A stretch of 24,914 nucleotides of DNA from Dehalococcoidia bacterium UBA6627 (GCA_002455955.1 DKLZ01000014.1:4242-29155), one strand, 5' to 3'. Counted from the stretch's first letter, positions 15,587 through 23,452 are shown. Numbers and translations are program-made. Notes: generated from the sequence alone by a model not told the origin.

Positions 15587-15609
15587 GATCCCTCGCACGA
15601 GGGGTCTTT
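15587..15609 (+). promoter_or_regulatory. Second hairpin of the guaB3 leader
   Basis: GATCCCTC (15587-15594) pairs with GAGGGGTC (15599-15606) over eight positions with one wobble and a GCAC loop. TTT follows directly, then TGCGTT with gaps. The stem ends only eight bases before the AAGGGG ribosome site (15615-15620) of guaB3, so it could act as a terminator or gate transcription into the gene. Confidence 0.5.
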
Positions 15610-15628
15610 GCGTTAAGGGGTTGGGGCC

Positions 15629-16837
15629 GTGGTACTAGATAAAGTGGCGACAACCAAGCCAAGCGACGAAGAACTAGAGAGAATGGCTGCTCGGCCCAAA
15701 GCACTCCAGAACAGCTACGGATTTGACGACGTAGCGATCGTACCGGGTTCAGTTACAACAAATCCTGATCTTGTTAAACCCAGTTTCACATTGGGTGCGC
15801 ATACATTTGCGATACCGATCATTGCGTCCTCAATGGACGGGGTTGTTGATCCGAAATTTGCTGTGAAGATGACTCAGTTAGGCGGGATGGGCGTACTTAA
15901 CCTTGATGGAGTTTGGACACGCTACGAAGATGCCGAAGGAATTCTCGAAGAGATTGCTGATGCTGATCTTGAGCAAGCAACCGCAGTAATCCAGCGTGTA
16001 TATGGAGAGCCTGTCAAGGAACATCTCGTTGGACAGAGAGTGGAAGAAATTAAGGCTGATGGCGGGATCGCGATAGTTGCCGGAACACCTCAGAACACCA
16101 AAAAATTTGCACCTGTGACCAGGGAAGCTGGTACTGATTATTTTGTCGTCGCATCAACTGTTACGACTGCTCGTCATGTCTCTAGCTCGCTGAAAGGGCT
16201 CCAGCTTGATGAACTTGTCGGTGAGATGACTGATGTGCCAATTCTGGTGGGTAATACAGTCGATTTTCAAGCTACATTAGAGTTGATGGAAACAGGTATT
16301 CAGGGAGTGCTTGTCGGTGTTGGGCCTGGTGCGGCCTGTACATCACGTGAAGTGCTTGGGATTGGGATGCCACAGGTAAGTGCAACCATTGAGACTGCCT
16401 ACGCGCGAGATGTTTATTATGAACGGACAGGGCGGTATATACCGATCATCACTGATGGTGGTTTACGTACCGGCGGTGATGTATCGAAGGCGATTTGCGC
16501 AGGCGCAGATGCGGTCATGATCGGTTCTCCTTTCGCCAGTTGCGAAGGTTCGCCAGGTCGTGGATTTCATTGGGGAATGGCAACCCCGCATTCTGCTCTT
16601 CCTCGTGGAGTGCGTGTTGAGGTAGGTCAAAGCCACACTGCAGAACGATTACTATTTGGTCCGACTTCTAAGACTGACGGAACAGAGAACTTGGTGGGGG
16701 CTCTCACGACGTCCATGGCGGCATGTGGTGCACGCACGATCAGTGAGTTTCATGATGCAAGGATGATTATTGCGCCGTCGATTAAGACTGAGGGCAAAAT
16801 TTATCAGATAGCGCAGACCCGTGGGGCTGGAGTTTAG
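15629..16837 (+). CDS. guaB3: IMP dehydrogenase-like protein, GuaB3 type (no CBS domains)
   Basis: This is a TIM-barrel enzyme of the IMP dehydrogenase/GMP reductase superfamily, which oxidises IMP to XMP on the way to guanine nucleotides or acts on a related nucleotide. The product is 402 residues. The core features are SYGFDDVAIVPG, ASSMDGVVDPKFAVKMTQLG, and the catalytic loop GVGPGAACTSREVLGIGMPQ with Cys237 as the likely catalytic cysteine. ITDGGLRTGGDVSKAICAGA, which binds the nucleotide phosphate, and GADAVMIGSPFA follow. The tandem CBS domains of canonical GuaB are absent. The long mid-section (about 95-150) and the C-terminal part fit the GuaB3 group found in actinobacteria, cyanobacteria and Chloroflexota. 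The GTG start has AAGGGG eight bases ahead. The exact reaction cannot be read from the sequence. Confidence 0.88.
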   Translation: MVLDKVATTKPSDEELERMAARPKALQNSYGFDDVAIVPGSVTTNPDLVKPSFTLGAHTFAIPIIASSMDGVVDPKFAVKMTQLGGMGVLNLDGVWTRYEDAEGILEEIADADLEQATAVIQRVYGEPVKEHLVGQRVEEIKADGGIAIVAGTPQNTKKFAPVTREAGTDYFVVASTVTTARHVSSSLKGLQLDELVGEMTDVPILVGNTVDFQATLELMETGIQGVLVGVGPGAACTSREVLGIGMPQVSATIETAYARDVYYERTGRYIPIITDGGLRTGGDVSKAICAGADAVMIGSPFASCEGSPGRGFHWGMATPHSALPRGVRVEVGQSHTAERLLFGPTSKTDGTENLVGALTTSMAACGARTISEFHDARMIIAPSIKTEGKIYQIAQTRGAGV

Positions 16838-16887
16838 CGCTTGCAAATCCGAGCGGTTGTAAACTCAGGCGAGGGTCATTCTTAGTT

Positions 16888-16960
16888 AGCTTTGGTAACG
16901 ATTTATTGTTGCGCTGTCCTAAAAGCTCTCCGAACAGAAGCATTCAGCGTAGCCAAAGCT
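16888..16960 (-). repeat. Nested inverted repeat at the guaB3/prmC convergent junction
   Basis: AGCTTTGG (16888-16895) and CCAAAGCT (16953-16960) are perfect 8-bp inverted arms. Inside, GCGCTG (16911-16916) pairs with CAGCGT (16945-16950, one wobble). The structure starts one base past the prmC stop codon on the minus strand. No U-run follows. It could end or protect the prmC transcript. Confidence 0.42.
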
Positions 16961-16961
16961 C

Positions 16962-17846
16962 TTAGTATCCAGCACGAACTTCAATTACACGTTCGAACCC
17001 CTGCAGATCTTTATGTAGCCGAACGTCAACATCTGGTGGTCGGCCGAGGGAATTCAGTAATAGTTCTTGGACGCAATGGGCTTGGCCGGTACCAATTTCG
17101 CAGAGTATTGAATAAGCGTCGCGTGCAAGGTGTTTACTTAGCTGTGATGAGAATCGGCGGTATGGAACTAGTCCATCATCACCTCCGTCTATCGCAATAG
17201 ACGGTTCGTGAAGACGTATCTCCTCGGGCAGCACATTAAATTCCTTGGTAGGTACATAGGGTAAATTTGCCAGTATGACGTCGAGCGGTTCGTCCACTGG
17301 GTCTAAAAGATCGCCGGGCGTAATGTTCAAACGGTCAATTGGGCCAAGACGTTGCAGGTTTTTTTCGGCCCATTGGAGAGCAGTAGTTGATGCATCAACT
17401 GCAAAAACGTGAGTATTGGATGCGTGGAGAGCGACCGAGATGGCTACAGCTCCACTACCGGTACCGATGTCTGCGACCCGAACTACATGGCCCGCGCGAG
17501 GATGATCATTCACCGCGACTAAAGCGGCTTCGACGAGAGTTTCAGTTTCTGGTCTCGGTATCAGTACTCCTGAACCAACTTCGAAGGTAAGCCCGTAGAA
17601 CTCACGTGTTCCGATAATGTAAGAGAGCGGTTCACGTGCGATTCGACGATTGAGTAATTGTTTGAAGAGTGCATAGGCTTCAGGGTCAATAGTTTTACTA
17701 CCGGATGCGATTACATGAGCACGGTCGATGTTGGCTGCTTCACCATAGAGAAGTTCTACCTCGAGTCGACTTTCATCGAGACTGTCAGCTGCGCCTAACT
17801 TGATCAGGTGATTTGCTGCCTCTTGCAGATGCCTGGAGAGGTTCAC
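16962..17846 (-). CDS. prmC: Peptide chain release factor N5-glutamine methyltransferase
   Basis: PrmC methylates the glutamine of the GGQ motif of release factors, using S-adenosylmethionine. I start it at GTG 17846, where GTGA overlaps the stop of the upstream methyltransferase gene. The frame is open further upstream, but those 44 residues fall inside the neighbouring gene and are unlike the family. The product has 294 residues: a helical N-terminal domain (1-80), the linking segment IGTREFYGLTFEVGSGVLIP with RPETE (98-102), the SAM motif DIGTGSG (126-132), and the active-site motif, which reads NLPY (194-197) where most family members have NPPY. The FxRVIEVR-like end is present. The target RF1 gene lies two genes upstream in the same block, which supports the function. 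Confidence 0.91.
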   Translation of the reverse strand: MNLSRHLQEAANHLIKLGAADSLDESRLEVELLYGEAANIDRAHVIASGSKTIDPEAYALFKQLLNRRIAREPLSYIIGTREFYGLTFEVGSGVLIPRPETETLVEAALVAVNDHPRAGHVVRVADIGTGSGAVAISVALHASNTHVFAVDASTTALQWAEKNLQRLGPIDRLNITPGDLLDPVDEPLDVILANLPYVPTKEFNVLPEEIRLHEPSIAIDGGDDGLVPYRRFSSQLSKHLARDAYSILCEIGTGQAHCVQELLLNSLGRPPDVDVRLHKDLQGFERVIEVRAGY

Positions 17847-18688
17847 GTTGATTTTTCCGGTACCCCAGTGCCAACTTCGCGTTGGTGAAGTTGTTCGTAG
17901 AGGATAAGAGTGGTGGCTACTGCGAGGTTTAGTGAGTCTGTTTTGCCGAGCATAGGAATTGAAACTAGATGCGTACACGCTTCCCGTTGCTCTTGTGATA
18001 AGCCCTTACGCTCACTGCCCATTAACAAAACCGATTTAGAACTGTAGTTAGCGCCTCGATAGGATTGGATTGCATCACCTGATGCGCCAGTGATTGCGAC
18101 ACCTTCGGAACGAGCCCATGCAGTAAATGAATCCCAATTAGAACGCACTAGTCTTCGAGTGAATGTTGTGCCAGAACTTGCGCGCAGGGCGGTCCGATCG
18201 TACGGGTCAGCGGAAGTCCCCAGAACGATGACCCCGTCGACTCCTGTCGCGTCACAGCTTCTCAGGATGGAGCCTAGGTTCCCTGGGTCGGCAATTTCGA
18301 CCAGTGCAACCCAACAATCTTCATCCCTGAGGTGGACGTCCTCGAGCTGCTCCCAGCGCTGACGAACGACCGCGGCAATGCCTTGTGGACCGTCTCGATT
18401 GGAGATTGATCGAAAAACGCGCGCTGACACTTCAAGGTATTCAATGTTCAAGTGTTGATATGAAGGCGATTGTGTTCGTTGTTGGAGGTCGGACAATACT
18501 GAGTAGGCTCGATCGCTAGTGAGCAAATCAGAGGCGATGACCACAGTTTCTAGATCTGCACCTGATTCGATCGCTTCAATGACGGGGCGGATTCCTTCGA
18601 CGTAGGCTAAGCCTAGCGTATCACGCTCCTTCCGACGGGTAAGGGAACGAATTGTTCGGATGCGGTGGTTCGCTGTGCTGGTGATCAT
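17843..18688 (-). CDS. SpoU/TrmH family RNA 2'-O-methyltransferase (23S rRNA type)
   Basis: This is a SPOUT-superfamily enzyme that 2'-O-methylates RNA with S-adenosylmethionine. The product is 281 residues. An L30e-like substrate-binding domain occupies about 1-105 (HRIRTIRSLTRRKERDTLGL, then YVEGIRPVIEAIESGA). The knotted catalytic domain has all three motifs: NLGSILRSCDATG with Asn137 and Arg143, GSERKGLS (224-231), and IPMLGKTDSLNLAVATTLIL (244-263). This architecture fits the RlmB/TsnR-like 23S rRNA group better than tRNA TrmH, but the target nucleotide cannot be told from sequence. Its stop overlaps the prmC start, so the two are coupled. No good ribosome site precedes the ATG, and 63 bases separate it from prfA. 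Confidence 0.88.
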   Translation of the reverse strand: MITSTANHRIRTIRSLTRRKERDTLGLAYVEGIRPVIEAIESGADLETVVIASDLLTSDRAYSVLSDLQQRTQSPSYQHLNIEYLEVSARVFRSISNRDGPQGIAAVVRQRWEQLEDVHLRDEDCWVALVEIADPGNLGSILRSCDATGVDGVIVLGTSADPYDRTALRASSGTTFTRRLVRSNWDSFTAWARSEGVAITGASGDAIQSYRGANYSSKSVLLMGSERKGLSQEQREACTHLVSIPMLGKTDSLNLAVATTLILYEQLHQREVGTGVPEKST

Positions 18689-18751
18689 TGTTTTCGATCG
18701 TTCTAAGCAGCAGTATTATTGTCGCTCGTTGTAATCATTGAAATCGATTAG

Positions 18752-19816
18752 TTAGGAAGCCGCAGCGAGCAAACGCGCTTCCTCGTCAGCACTCACAGCA
18801 TCGATCAGTTCATCGATTTCGCCGTCCATTACACGTGGCATGCCATGCAAGGTCAGGCTAACTCGATGATCTGTTATACGATCCTGAGGATAGTTATACG
18901 TTCTGATTTTTTCTGATCGATCTCCGGTGCCAACTTGCGAGCGACGGTTTGCGGATTCTTCTTCGTCACGTCTTTCTCGTTCAAGATCATAGAGTCTCGC
19001 TCTTAGTACTGAGGTGGCACGTGCCCGGTTCTTTGCCTGAGATCTTTCGTCTTGGCAGACAACGACGATGCCACTGGTCTCATGAGTCATTCGGACGGCA
19101 GTTGCCACCTTGTTGACGTTTTGTCCGCCAGCCCCTCCCGAATGGAAAATGTCGATACGGACATCGTTCCAATCAATTTCTACGTCAATCTCGTCTACCT
19201 CAGGCAAGACTGCCACGGTCGCAGTAGAAGTGTGAATGCGGCCTTGCGATTCGGTCTCTGGGACACGTTGTACCCGATGTACGCCTGATTCGTATTTCAG
19301 GCGAGAAAAAGCACCATGTCCGTTAAGTTCAAAGGTAATCTCTTTGAATCCGCCAGAGTGCGCAGCTGAAGTGTTGAGCACTTCAACTTTCCAGTTTTGT
19401 CTCTCCGCATATCGTTGATACATCCGAAATAGATCGACAGCAAAGAGGCCAGCTTCGTCACCACCGGCTCCGGATCGGATTTCGACTATCACGTTCTTTT
19501 CATCTGCTGGGTCTTTTGGCAGGAGCGCGATCTTTAGGAGTTGTTCGAGGTTGTCGATTTCAGCGGTAAGGCGCTGTTCCTCATCACGACCGAGTTGCTG
19601 CATTTCGGAATCTTCATCGTCGAGTAAGCTTCGTGCCTCAATGAGTGCTGTTTCTGTTTCTCGATATGATCGGTAGAGTTCGACTACTGATTGCAATTGA
19701 GCACGTTCACGCCCAATCTCTTCGATCCGCCGATGGTCCGCAAGAACCTCGGGGTCAGCTAAGAGGTTAGTAAGATCCTCATAGCGTGCTTCGATTTCAG
19801 ACAGCCGTTCGAGCAT
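18752..19816 (-). CDS. prfA: Peptide chain release factor 1
   Basis: RF1 reads UAA and UAG in the ribosomal A site and triggers peptide release. The product is 354 residues, normal for the family. The codon-recognition tripeptide lies in RVQRVPETESQGRIHTS as Pro186-Glu187-Thr188, the PxT form that marks RF1 and not RF2. The catalytic GGQ lies at 230-232 in HSGGAGGQNVNK. The GAGGDEAGLFA block and an N-terminal coiled-coil domain are present. It starts four bases after the hisS stop and is probably co-translated. The neighbouring prmC product would methylate Gln232. Confidence 0.97.
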   Translation of the reverse strand: MLERLSEIEARYEDLTNLLADPEVLADHRRIEEIGRERAQLQSVVELYRSYRETETALIEARSLLDDEDSEMQQLGRDEEQRLTAEIDNLEQLLKIALLPKDPADEKNVIVEIRSGAGGDEAGLFAVDLFRMYQRYAERQNWKVEVLNTSAAHSGGFKEITFELNGHGAFSRLKYESGVHRVQRVPETESQGRIHTSTATVAVLPEVDEIDVEIDWNDVRIDIFHSGGAGGQNVNKVATAVRMTHETSGIVVVCQDERSQAKNRARATSVLRARLYDLERERRDEEESANRRSQVGTGDRSEKIRTYNYPQDRITDHRVSLTLHGMPRVMDGEIDELIDAVSADEEARLLAAAS

Positions 19817-19820
19817 TGCA

Positions 19821-21095
19821 TCAGCTTAGCAGCGTTGTTTTTAGTACCGAAGAGACTTCATCGAGTGGCACAGTTAGTTGACCGCCGTCGGCAACCATTG
19901 CCTTGACCTGGACTACGCCTTCAGACACTTCACCTTCGCCAATAATTAATGCGTAACGAGCCCCAGAACGGCCGGCACTCCGCAGTTGTGCCTTGAGTGA
20001 ACGATCCGAGGTACCGTTCCGTATGTGAAGGCCGTGTTTTCGGAGAGTTGCGGCGAGCTTGAAGGCAGCTGTTATACCGATTTCTCCAAGTGGAATCATC
20101 ACGGCATCCAGTTGAGAAGTTTCCGATTCATCGGCTAAATCTTGCTCACGAAGATTAAGCGCGATTCGTTCTATCCCGGTGCCAAAGCCTACGGCCGGAG
20201 TAGCTTGTCCGCCGAGCAGTTCGATTAATCCGTCGTAGCGACCTCCGGCACCTACTGTCGACTGACTGCTTTCATCAAATGGTTCAAATTCCCAGACAGT
20301 ACGCGTGTAGTAGTCGAGCCCACGGACGATCGTTGGATCTACAACATATCGGATCTCAAGTGCATCAAGGTGTCTTTGCGTTTCCTCAAAATGTTTGCGG
20401 TCGTCGTCATTGAGGTAATCGAGTATCTGAGGTGCGGAGCGGATGGCAACATGATTTTCATCTTCCTTGGAATCGAGGACACGGAGGATGTTGGTTTCGA
20501 ACCGGCGTTGCGATTCACCCGAGAGGGTTGAGAGGTGTGGCGCAAAATGTTCGTTAAGTGCCTCTTCGTAACGCTGTCGAGTTGTTGGTGCGCCTATCGA
20601 ATTGATTCGCAGTGTCAGATCGGAAAGACCTAACTGCTCGTAAAATGAGTGCTGCAGGTCGATTACCTCTGCGTCTCCTGCGGGAGTTGAGTCACCGATG
20701 AGTTCGACGCCGAATTGCCAAAGTTGGCGATAACGACCCGCTTGCGGACGGTCGTATCGAAAAAACGGACCGAAATACCATAGGCGTAGTGGATGTGGTC
20801 GGCTTGCCATTCCGTGCTCGACATAAGAGCGGACTACCCCGGCCGTTCCTTCGGGGCGTAGCGCGACTCGATCGCCACCTCGATCGTCGAAAGCATACAT
20901 CTCCTTTGACCCGATATCGGTTTCACTACCAACCGCACGCAGGAACACATGCTCGTTTTCAACGATCGGAGTAACGATTTCGTGGTAGTCATAGCTCAGT
21001 GCGACACGCTCCGCCGCTGATCGAATTCGGTTCCACAGAGGGGCGTCCTCAGGGAGGATGTCGTGCATACCTCTGAGTGCTTGTAGATTTGCCAT
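19821..21095 (-). CDS. hisS: Histidine--tRNA ligase
   Basis: HisRS is a class II synthetase that charges tRNA-His. The product is 424 residues. It opens with LQALRGMHDILPEDAPLWNR. Motif 2 is the FGPFFRYDRPQAGRYRQLWQ segment (108-127). The histidine-specific blocks are VRGLDYYTRTVWEF (257-270) and AGGRYDGL (283-290). Motif 3 is GFGTGIERI (303-311). The C-terminal anticodon-binding domain follows (from about 330). VALRPEGTAGVVRSYVEHGM confirms the family. No Shine-Dalgarno site precedes the ATG; a TAGACT sequence six bases ahead suggests a leaderless message. It heads the hisS-prfA-methyltransferase-prmC block. Confidence 0.97.
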   Translation of the reverse strand: MANLQALRGMHDILPEDAPLWNRIRSAAERVALSYDYHEIVTPIVENEHVFLRAVGSETDIGSKEMYAFDDRGGDRVALRPEGTAGVVRSYVEHGMASRPHPLRLWYFGPFFRYDRPQAGRYRQLWQFGVELIGDSTPAGDAEVIDLQHSFYEQLGLSDLTLRINSIGAPTTRQRYEEALNEHFAPHLSTLSGESQRRFETNILRVLDSKEDENHVAIRSAPQILDYLNDDDRKHFEETQRHLDALEIRYVVDPTIVRGLDYYTRTVWEFEPFDESSQSTVGAGGRYDGLIELLGGQATPAVGFGTGIERIALNLREQDLADESETSQLDAVMIPLGEIGITAAFKLAATLRKHGLHIRNGTSDRSLKAQLRSAGRSGARYALIIGEGEVSEGVVQVKAMVADGGQLTVPLDEVSSVLKTTLLS

Positions 21096-21101
21096 GAATT
21101 G

Positions 21102-21107
21102 AGTCTA
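21102..21107 (-). promoter_or_regulatory. Putative -10 element of hisS (leaderless type)
   Basis: On the minus strand TAGACT lies six bases before the hisS ATG. Transcription would then begin at or next to the start codon, which agrees with the absence of a ribosome site. No good -35 is seen. Confidence 0.4.
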
Positions 21108-21190
21108 CGGCCCGATGATCGCAGAGGAAATCCTATTTCGATGTAGCCCGTTTGAGTTCCTTGGTGGAACACGACTAATCGGGCTCGTGC

Positions 21191-21196
21191 TAACCT
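21191..21196 (+). promoter_or_regulatory. Putative -10 element of rel (near-leaderless)
   Basis: TAACCT lies nine bases before the rel ATG at 21206. It predicts a 5' leader of only about two to three bases. Only a weak GGA precedes the start codon. No convincing -35 is seen. Confidence 0.35.
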
Positions 21197-21205
21197 CGGA
21201 TCAAC

Positions 21206-23356
21206 ATGGTTACCGCTAGAAGCGTCACCTCAGACGCTCGTGAGTTCCTTGATTCACTCAAGTCCTATCTCCCGGCTGATCGTGTCAGCGCGATCGCAAA
21301 GGTACTCGAATTTTCGATTACTGCGCACGAAGGCCAGAGTCGCCGTTCTGGTGAACCGTATGTCACTCACCCGATCGCTGTTTCTTCGATGCTAGCGAAC
21401 CTCAAGATGGACACTCTAACGATTGAAGCTGGTTTGCTGCACGACGTGGTCGAAGACTGTGATGTGACTGTTGATGAATTAAACAAGCGTTTTGGTCCGG
21501 AAGTCAGTCGCCTCGTCGAGGGCGCGACAAAAATCGATCATCTATCCGCGGTGGAGCATCACAACGCGGATGCCGAAACCTTACGAAAAATGTTTTTGGC
21601 GATGGCCGAAGACGTGCGAGTTGTGATCATCAAGCTTGCAGATCGCCTGCATAACATGCGGACGCTGCAGTTTTTGCCGGAAGATCGTCAACGCGCGATC
21701 GCTCAGGAGACGAGGGATATTTATGCGCCTCTAGCTGCCCGTCTCGGTATTTGGCAATTCAAATGGGAGCTTGAAGATCTATCGTTTCGCTATCTTGAGC
21801 CCGAACAGTATCGCCGTGTTGCGGGGACTGTGGCATCGAAGCGTAGTGAACGAGAACGATATATCCGCCGAGTTGAAAAAGAATTGCGTGGTGCTCTTGA
21901 AGCTGTCGGTATACCGGCTGAGGTGAATGGGCGAGCGAAACATCTGTATTCGATATATGAAAAGGAACAGCGCTATTCGCGTGACGGTAAGCGATTCGAT
22001 CAAATACACGATTTGCTTGCCCTGCGAGTGCTCGTCGATAATGTCGCTGATTGCTATGCGGCACTAGGGGTAGTACATCAAACTTGGCGTCCAATCCCAA
22101 ATTCGTTTGATGATTATCTTGCGAGTCCAAAAGAATCGCTTTACCAATCGCTACACACATCAGTACTTGGTCCTGGGACACGCCCTTTCGAAGTTCAAAT
22201 CCGAACTTTCGAAATGCACGAGGTTGCAGAATATGGTGTAGCTGCGCACTGGCAGTACAAGAACGAAATTGTCAAACATGACATTCAGTACGAAGAGCGA
22301 ATGTCATGGCTGCGTCATCTGATCGAATGGCAGCAAGAAGGTGCCGAAGATTTCCTTGAATCGGTTAAGACAGATGTGTTTTCTGATCAGGTATTCGTTA
22401 ATACACCCCGGGGAGATGTTCATGTACTGCCACGTGGTTCAACGCCAATCGATTTCGCCTACAGAGTACATACGGATTTAGGTCATTCATGTGCAGGAGC
22501 GAAAGTTAACGGAAAGCTCGTTCCTTTAAGTACAAAACTTGAAAACGGTGACTTAGTCGAAATATTGAGGAGCGAGACACAGAAAGGCCCGTCTCGTGAT
22601 TGGCTAACTCCGGCACTGGGTTACGTTGGCTCGAGTCATTCACGTCAAAAAGTTCGCCAGTGGTTCCGACGACAGCGTCGTGGTGAGAATGTTGAGAAAG
22701 GTCAAGAACAATTCGAGCGTGAGATGAAGCGTTTGGCGATGGATCGGGTACCTGTCGCTATCTGGAAGCGATTTAATCTAAATTCGATTAAAGATCTTTA
22801 TGCGGCACTTGGTTCGGGGGATGTTTCCGCAGAGCACTTCGGTAACGTCCTTGCTGAGCATGCACCGGCAGCACCACCTATCGAGGTGGCTCTGTCGACA
22901 ATTGAGGTTGGCGGAAGTCCTAGTGTACGTATTCTGGGCACAACCAAGCTGAACGTCGGATTGGCGAAGTGTTGTAGCCCAGTCCCTGACGATTTAATAA
23001 CCGGCTTTAAGACACGTAGCGGTGGTGTGACTGTTCACCGTGCTACTTGCACGAATGTCGCTAGAGTCCATGAGCCGGCGCGCCTGTTGGACTGCGATTG
23101 GGTTCACAGTGAAACGACTTACGCTGCCCGTGTCGAAGTCCACGCTTGGGACCGTGTTGGTCTCCTTCGCGATGTCGGAGCATTGGCCGCGGAAGCAGGG
23201 GTGAATATGGTTGGAGTGCGGACCAACGAGCATAACGATCGCACAACAACGCTGGATATCATTCTCGAAACCAGCGGTGGTGCTCAGTTTGTAGGACTTA
23301 TTGCGGCACTTGAGTCGGTACGCGGTGTAATTTCAGTAGAACGCGCTCAAGAATAA
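21206..23356 (+). CDS. rel: Bifunctional (p)ppGpp synthetase/hydrolase (Rel)
   Basis: Rel makes and degrades the alarmone (p)ppGpp in response to uncharged tRNA on the ribosome. The product is 716 residues with the full long-RSH layout. The HD hydrolase has intact metal ligands: His55 in PYVTHP, His79-Asp80 in GLLHDVVED and Asp146 in LADRLHNMRTL, so it should be active. The synthetase domain has RFDQIHDLLALRVLVDNVAD, a loop reading SFDDYLASPK (300-309) and the YQSLHTSVLGPGTRPFEVQI segment. A TGS domain follows (VFVNTPRGDVHVLPRGSTPI), then a conserved cysteine region (Cys589-Cys590 in LAKCCSPVPDDLITGF), and a C-terminal ACT domain. The loop matches neither the RxKD form nor the exact ExDD form. 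It is transcribed divergently from hisS. Confidence 0.95.
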   Translation: MVTARSVTSDAREFLDSLKSYLPADRVSAIAKVLEFSITAHEGQSRRSGEPYVTHPIAVSSMLANLKMDTLTIEAGLLHDVVEDCDVTVDELNKRFGPEVSRLVEGATKIDHLSAVEHHNADAETLRKMFLAMAEDVRVVIIKLADRLHNMRTLQFLPEDRQRAIAQETRDIYAPLAARLGIWQFKWELEDLSFRYLEPEQYRRVAGTVASKRSERERYIRRVEKELRGALEAVGIPAEVNGRAKHLYSIYEKEQRYSRDGKRFDQIHDLLALRVLVDNVADCYAALGVVHQTWRPIPNSFDDYLASPKESLYQSLHTSVLGPGTRPFEVQIRTFEMHEVAEYGVAAHWQYKNEIVKHDIQYEERMSWLRHLIEWQQEGAEDFLESVKTDVFSDQVFVNTPRGDVHVLPRGSTPIDFAYRVHTDLGHSCAGAKVNGKLVPLSTKLENGDLVEILRSETQKGPSRDWLTPALGYVGSSHSRQKVRQWFRRQRRGENVEKGQEQFEREMKRLAMDRVPVAIWKRFNLNSIKDLYAALGSGDVSAEHFGNVLAEHAPAAPPIEVALSTIEVGGSPSVRILGTTKLNVGLAKCCSPVPDDLITGFKTRSGGVTVHRATCTNVARVHEPARLLDCDWVHSETTYAARVEVHAWDRVGLLRDVGALAAEAGVNMVGVRTNEHNDRTTTLDIILETSGGAQFVGLIAALESVRGVISVERAQE

Positions 23357-23403
23357 AATCCGTTATCGCGGGTATTGCATTGTTATTGGAAATTCGTTGG
23401 CGA

Positions 23404-23431
23404 GTCACCTTGAGAAATTCTCATCGGTGGC
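23404..23431. terminator. Hairpin between convergent rel and MFS genes
   Basis: GTCACC (23404-23409) pairs with GGTGGC (23426-23431, one wobble), and inside it TGAG pairs with CTCA around an AAATT loop. No T-run follows on either strand. It sits in the 96-base gap between two convergent stops and may end both transcripts. Confidence 0.4.
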
Positions 23432-23452
23432 GTAATGAATCACAATGGAAAA

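Larger units (their letters stand above)
15177..15628 (+). other. Divergent metG/guaB3 intergenic region (452 bases, no supported gene)
   Basis: This is the longest stretch without a gene. It holds the metG 5' region on the minus strand and the guaB3 leader on the plus strand, including a palindrome, a possible promoter and two hairpins listed separately. A 70-codon plus-strand frame (15359-15571) has no convincing ribosome site, has an unusual Arg/Ser-rich composition and overlaps the hairpin, so I do not call it. I found no known riboswitch or T-box consensus. Confidence 0.7.

Noticed and set aside
16892..17200. 102-codon plus-strand frame over the 3' end of prmC
   Set aside because: It is antisense to a conserved coding region and has no ribosome site or domain.
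17847..17978. N-terminal extension of prmC by 44 residues
   Set aside because: This part lies within the upstream methyltransferase gene in another frame and does not look like PrmC. The GTG with GTGA overlap is a better start.
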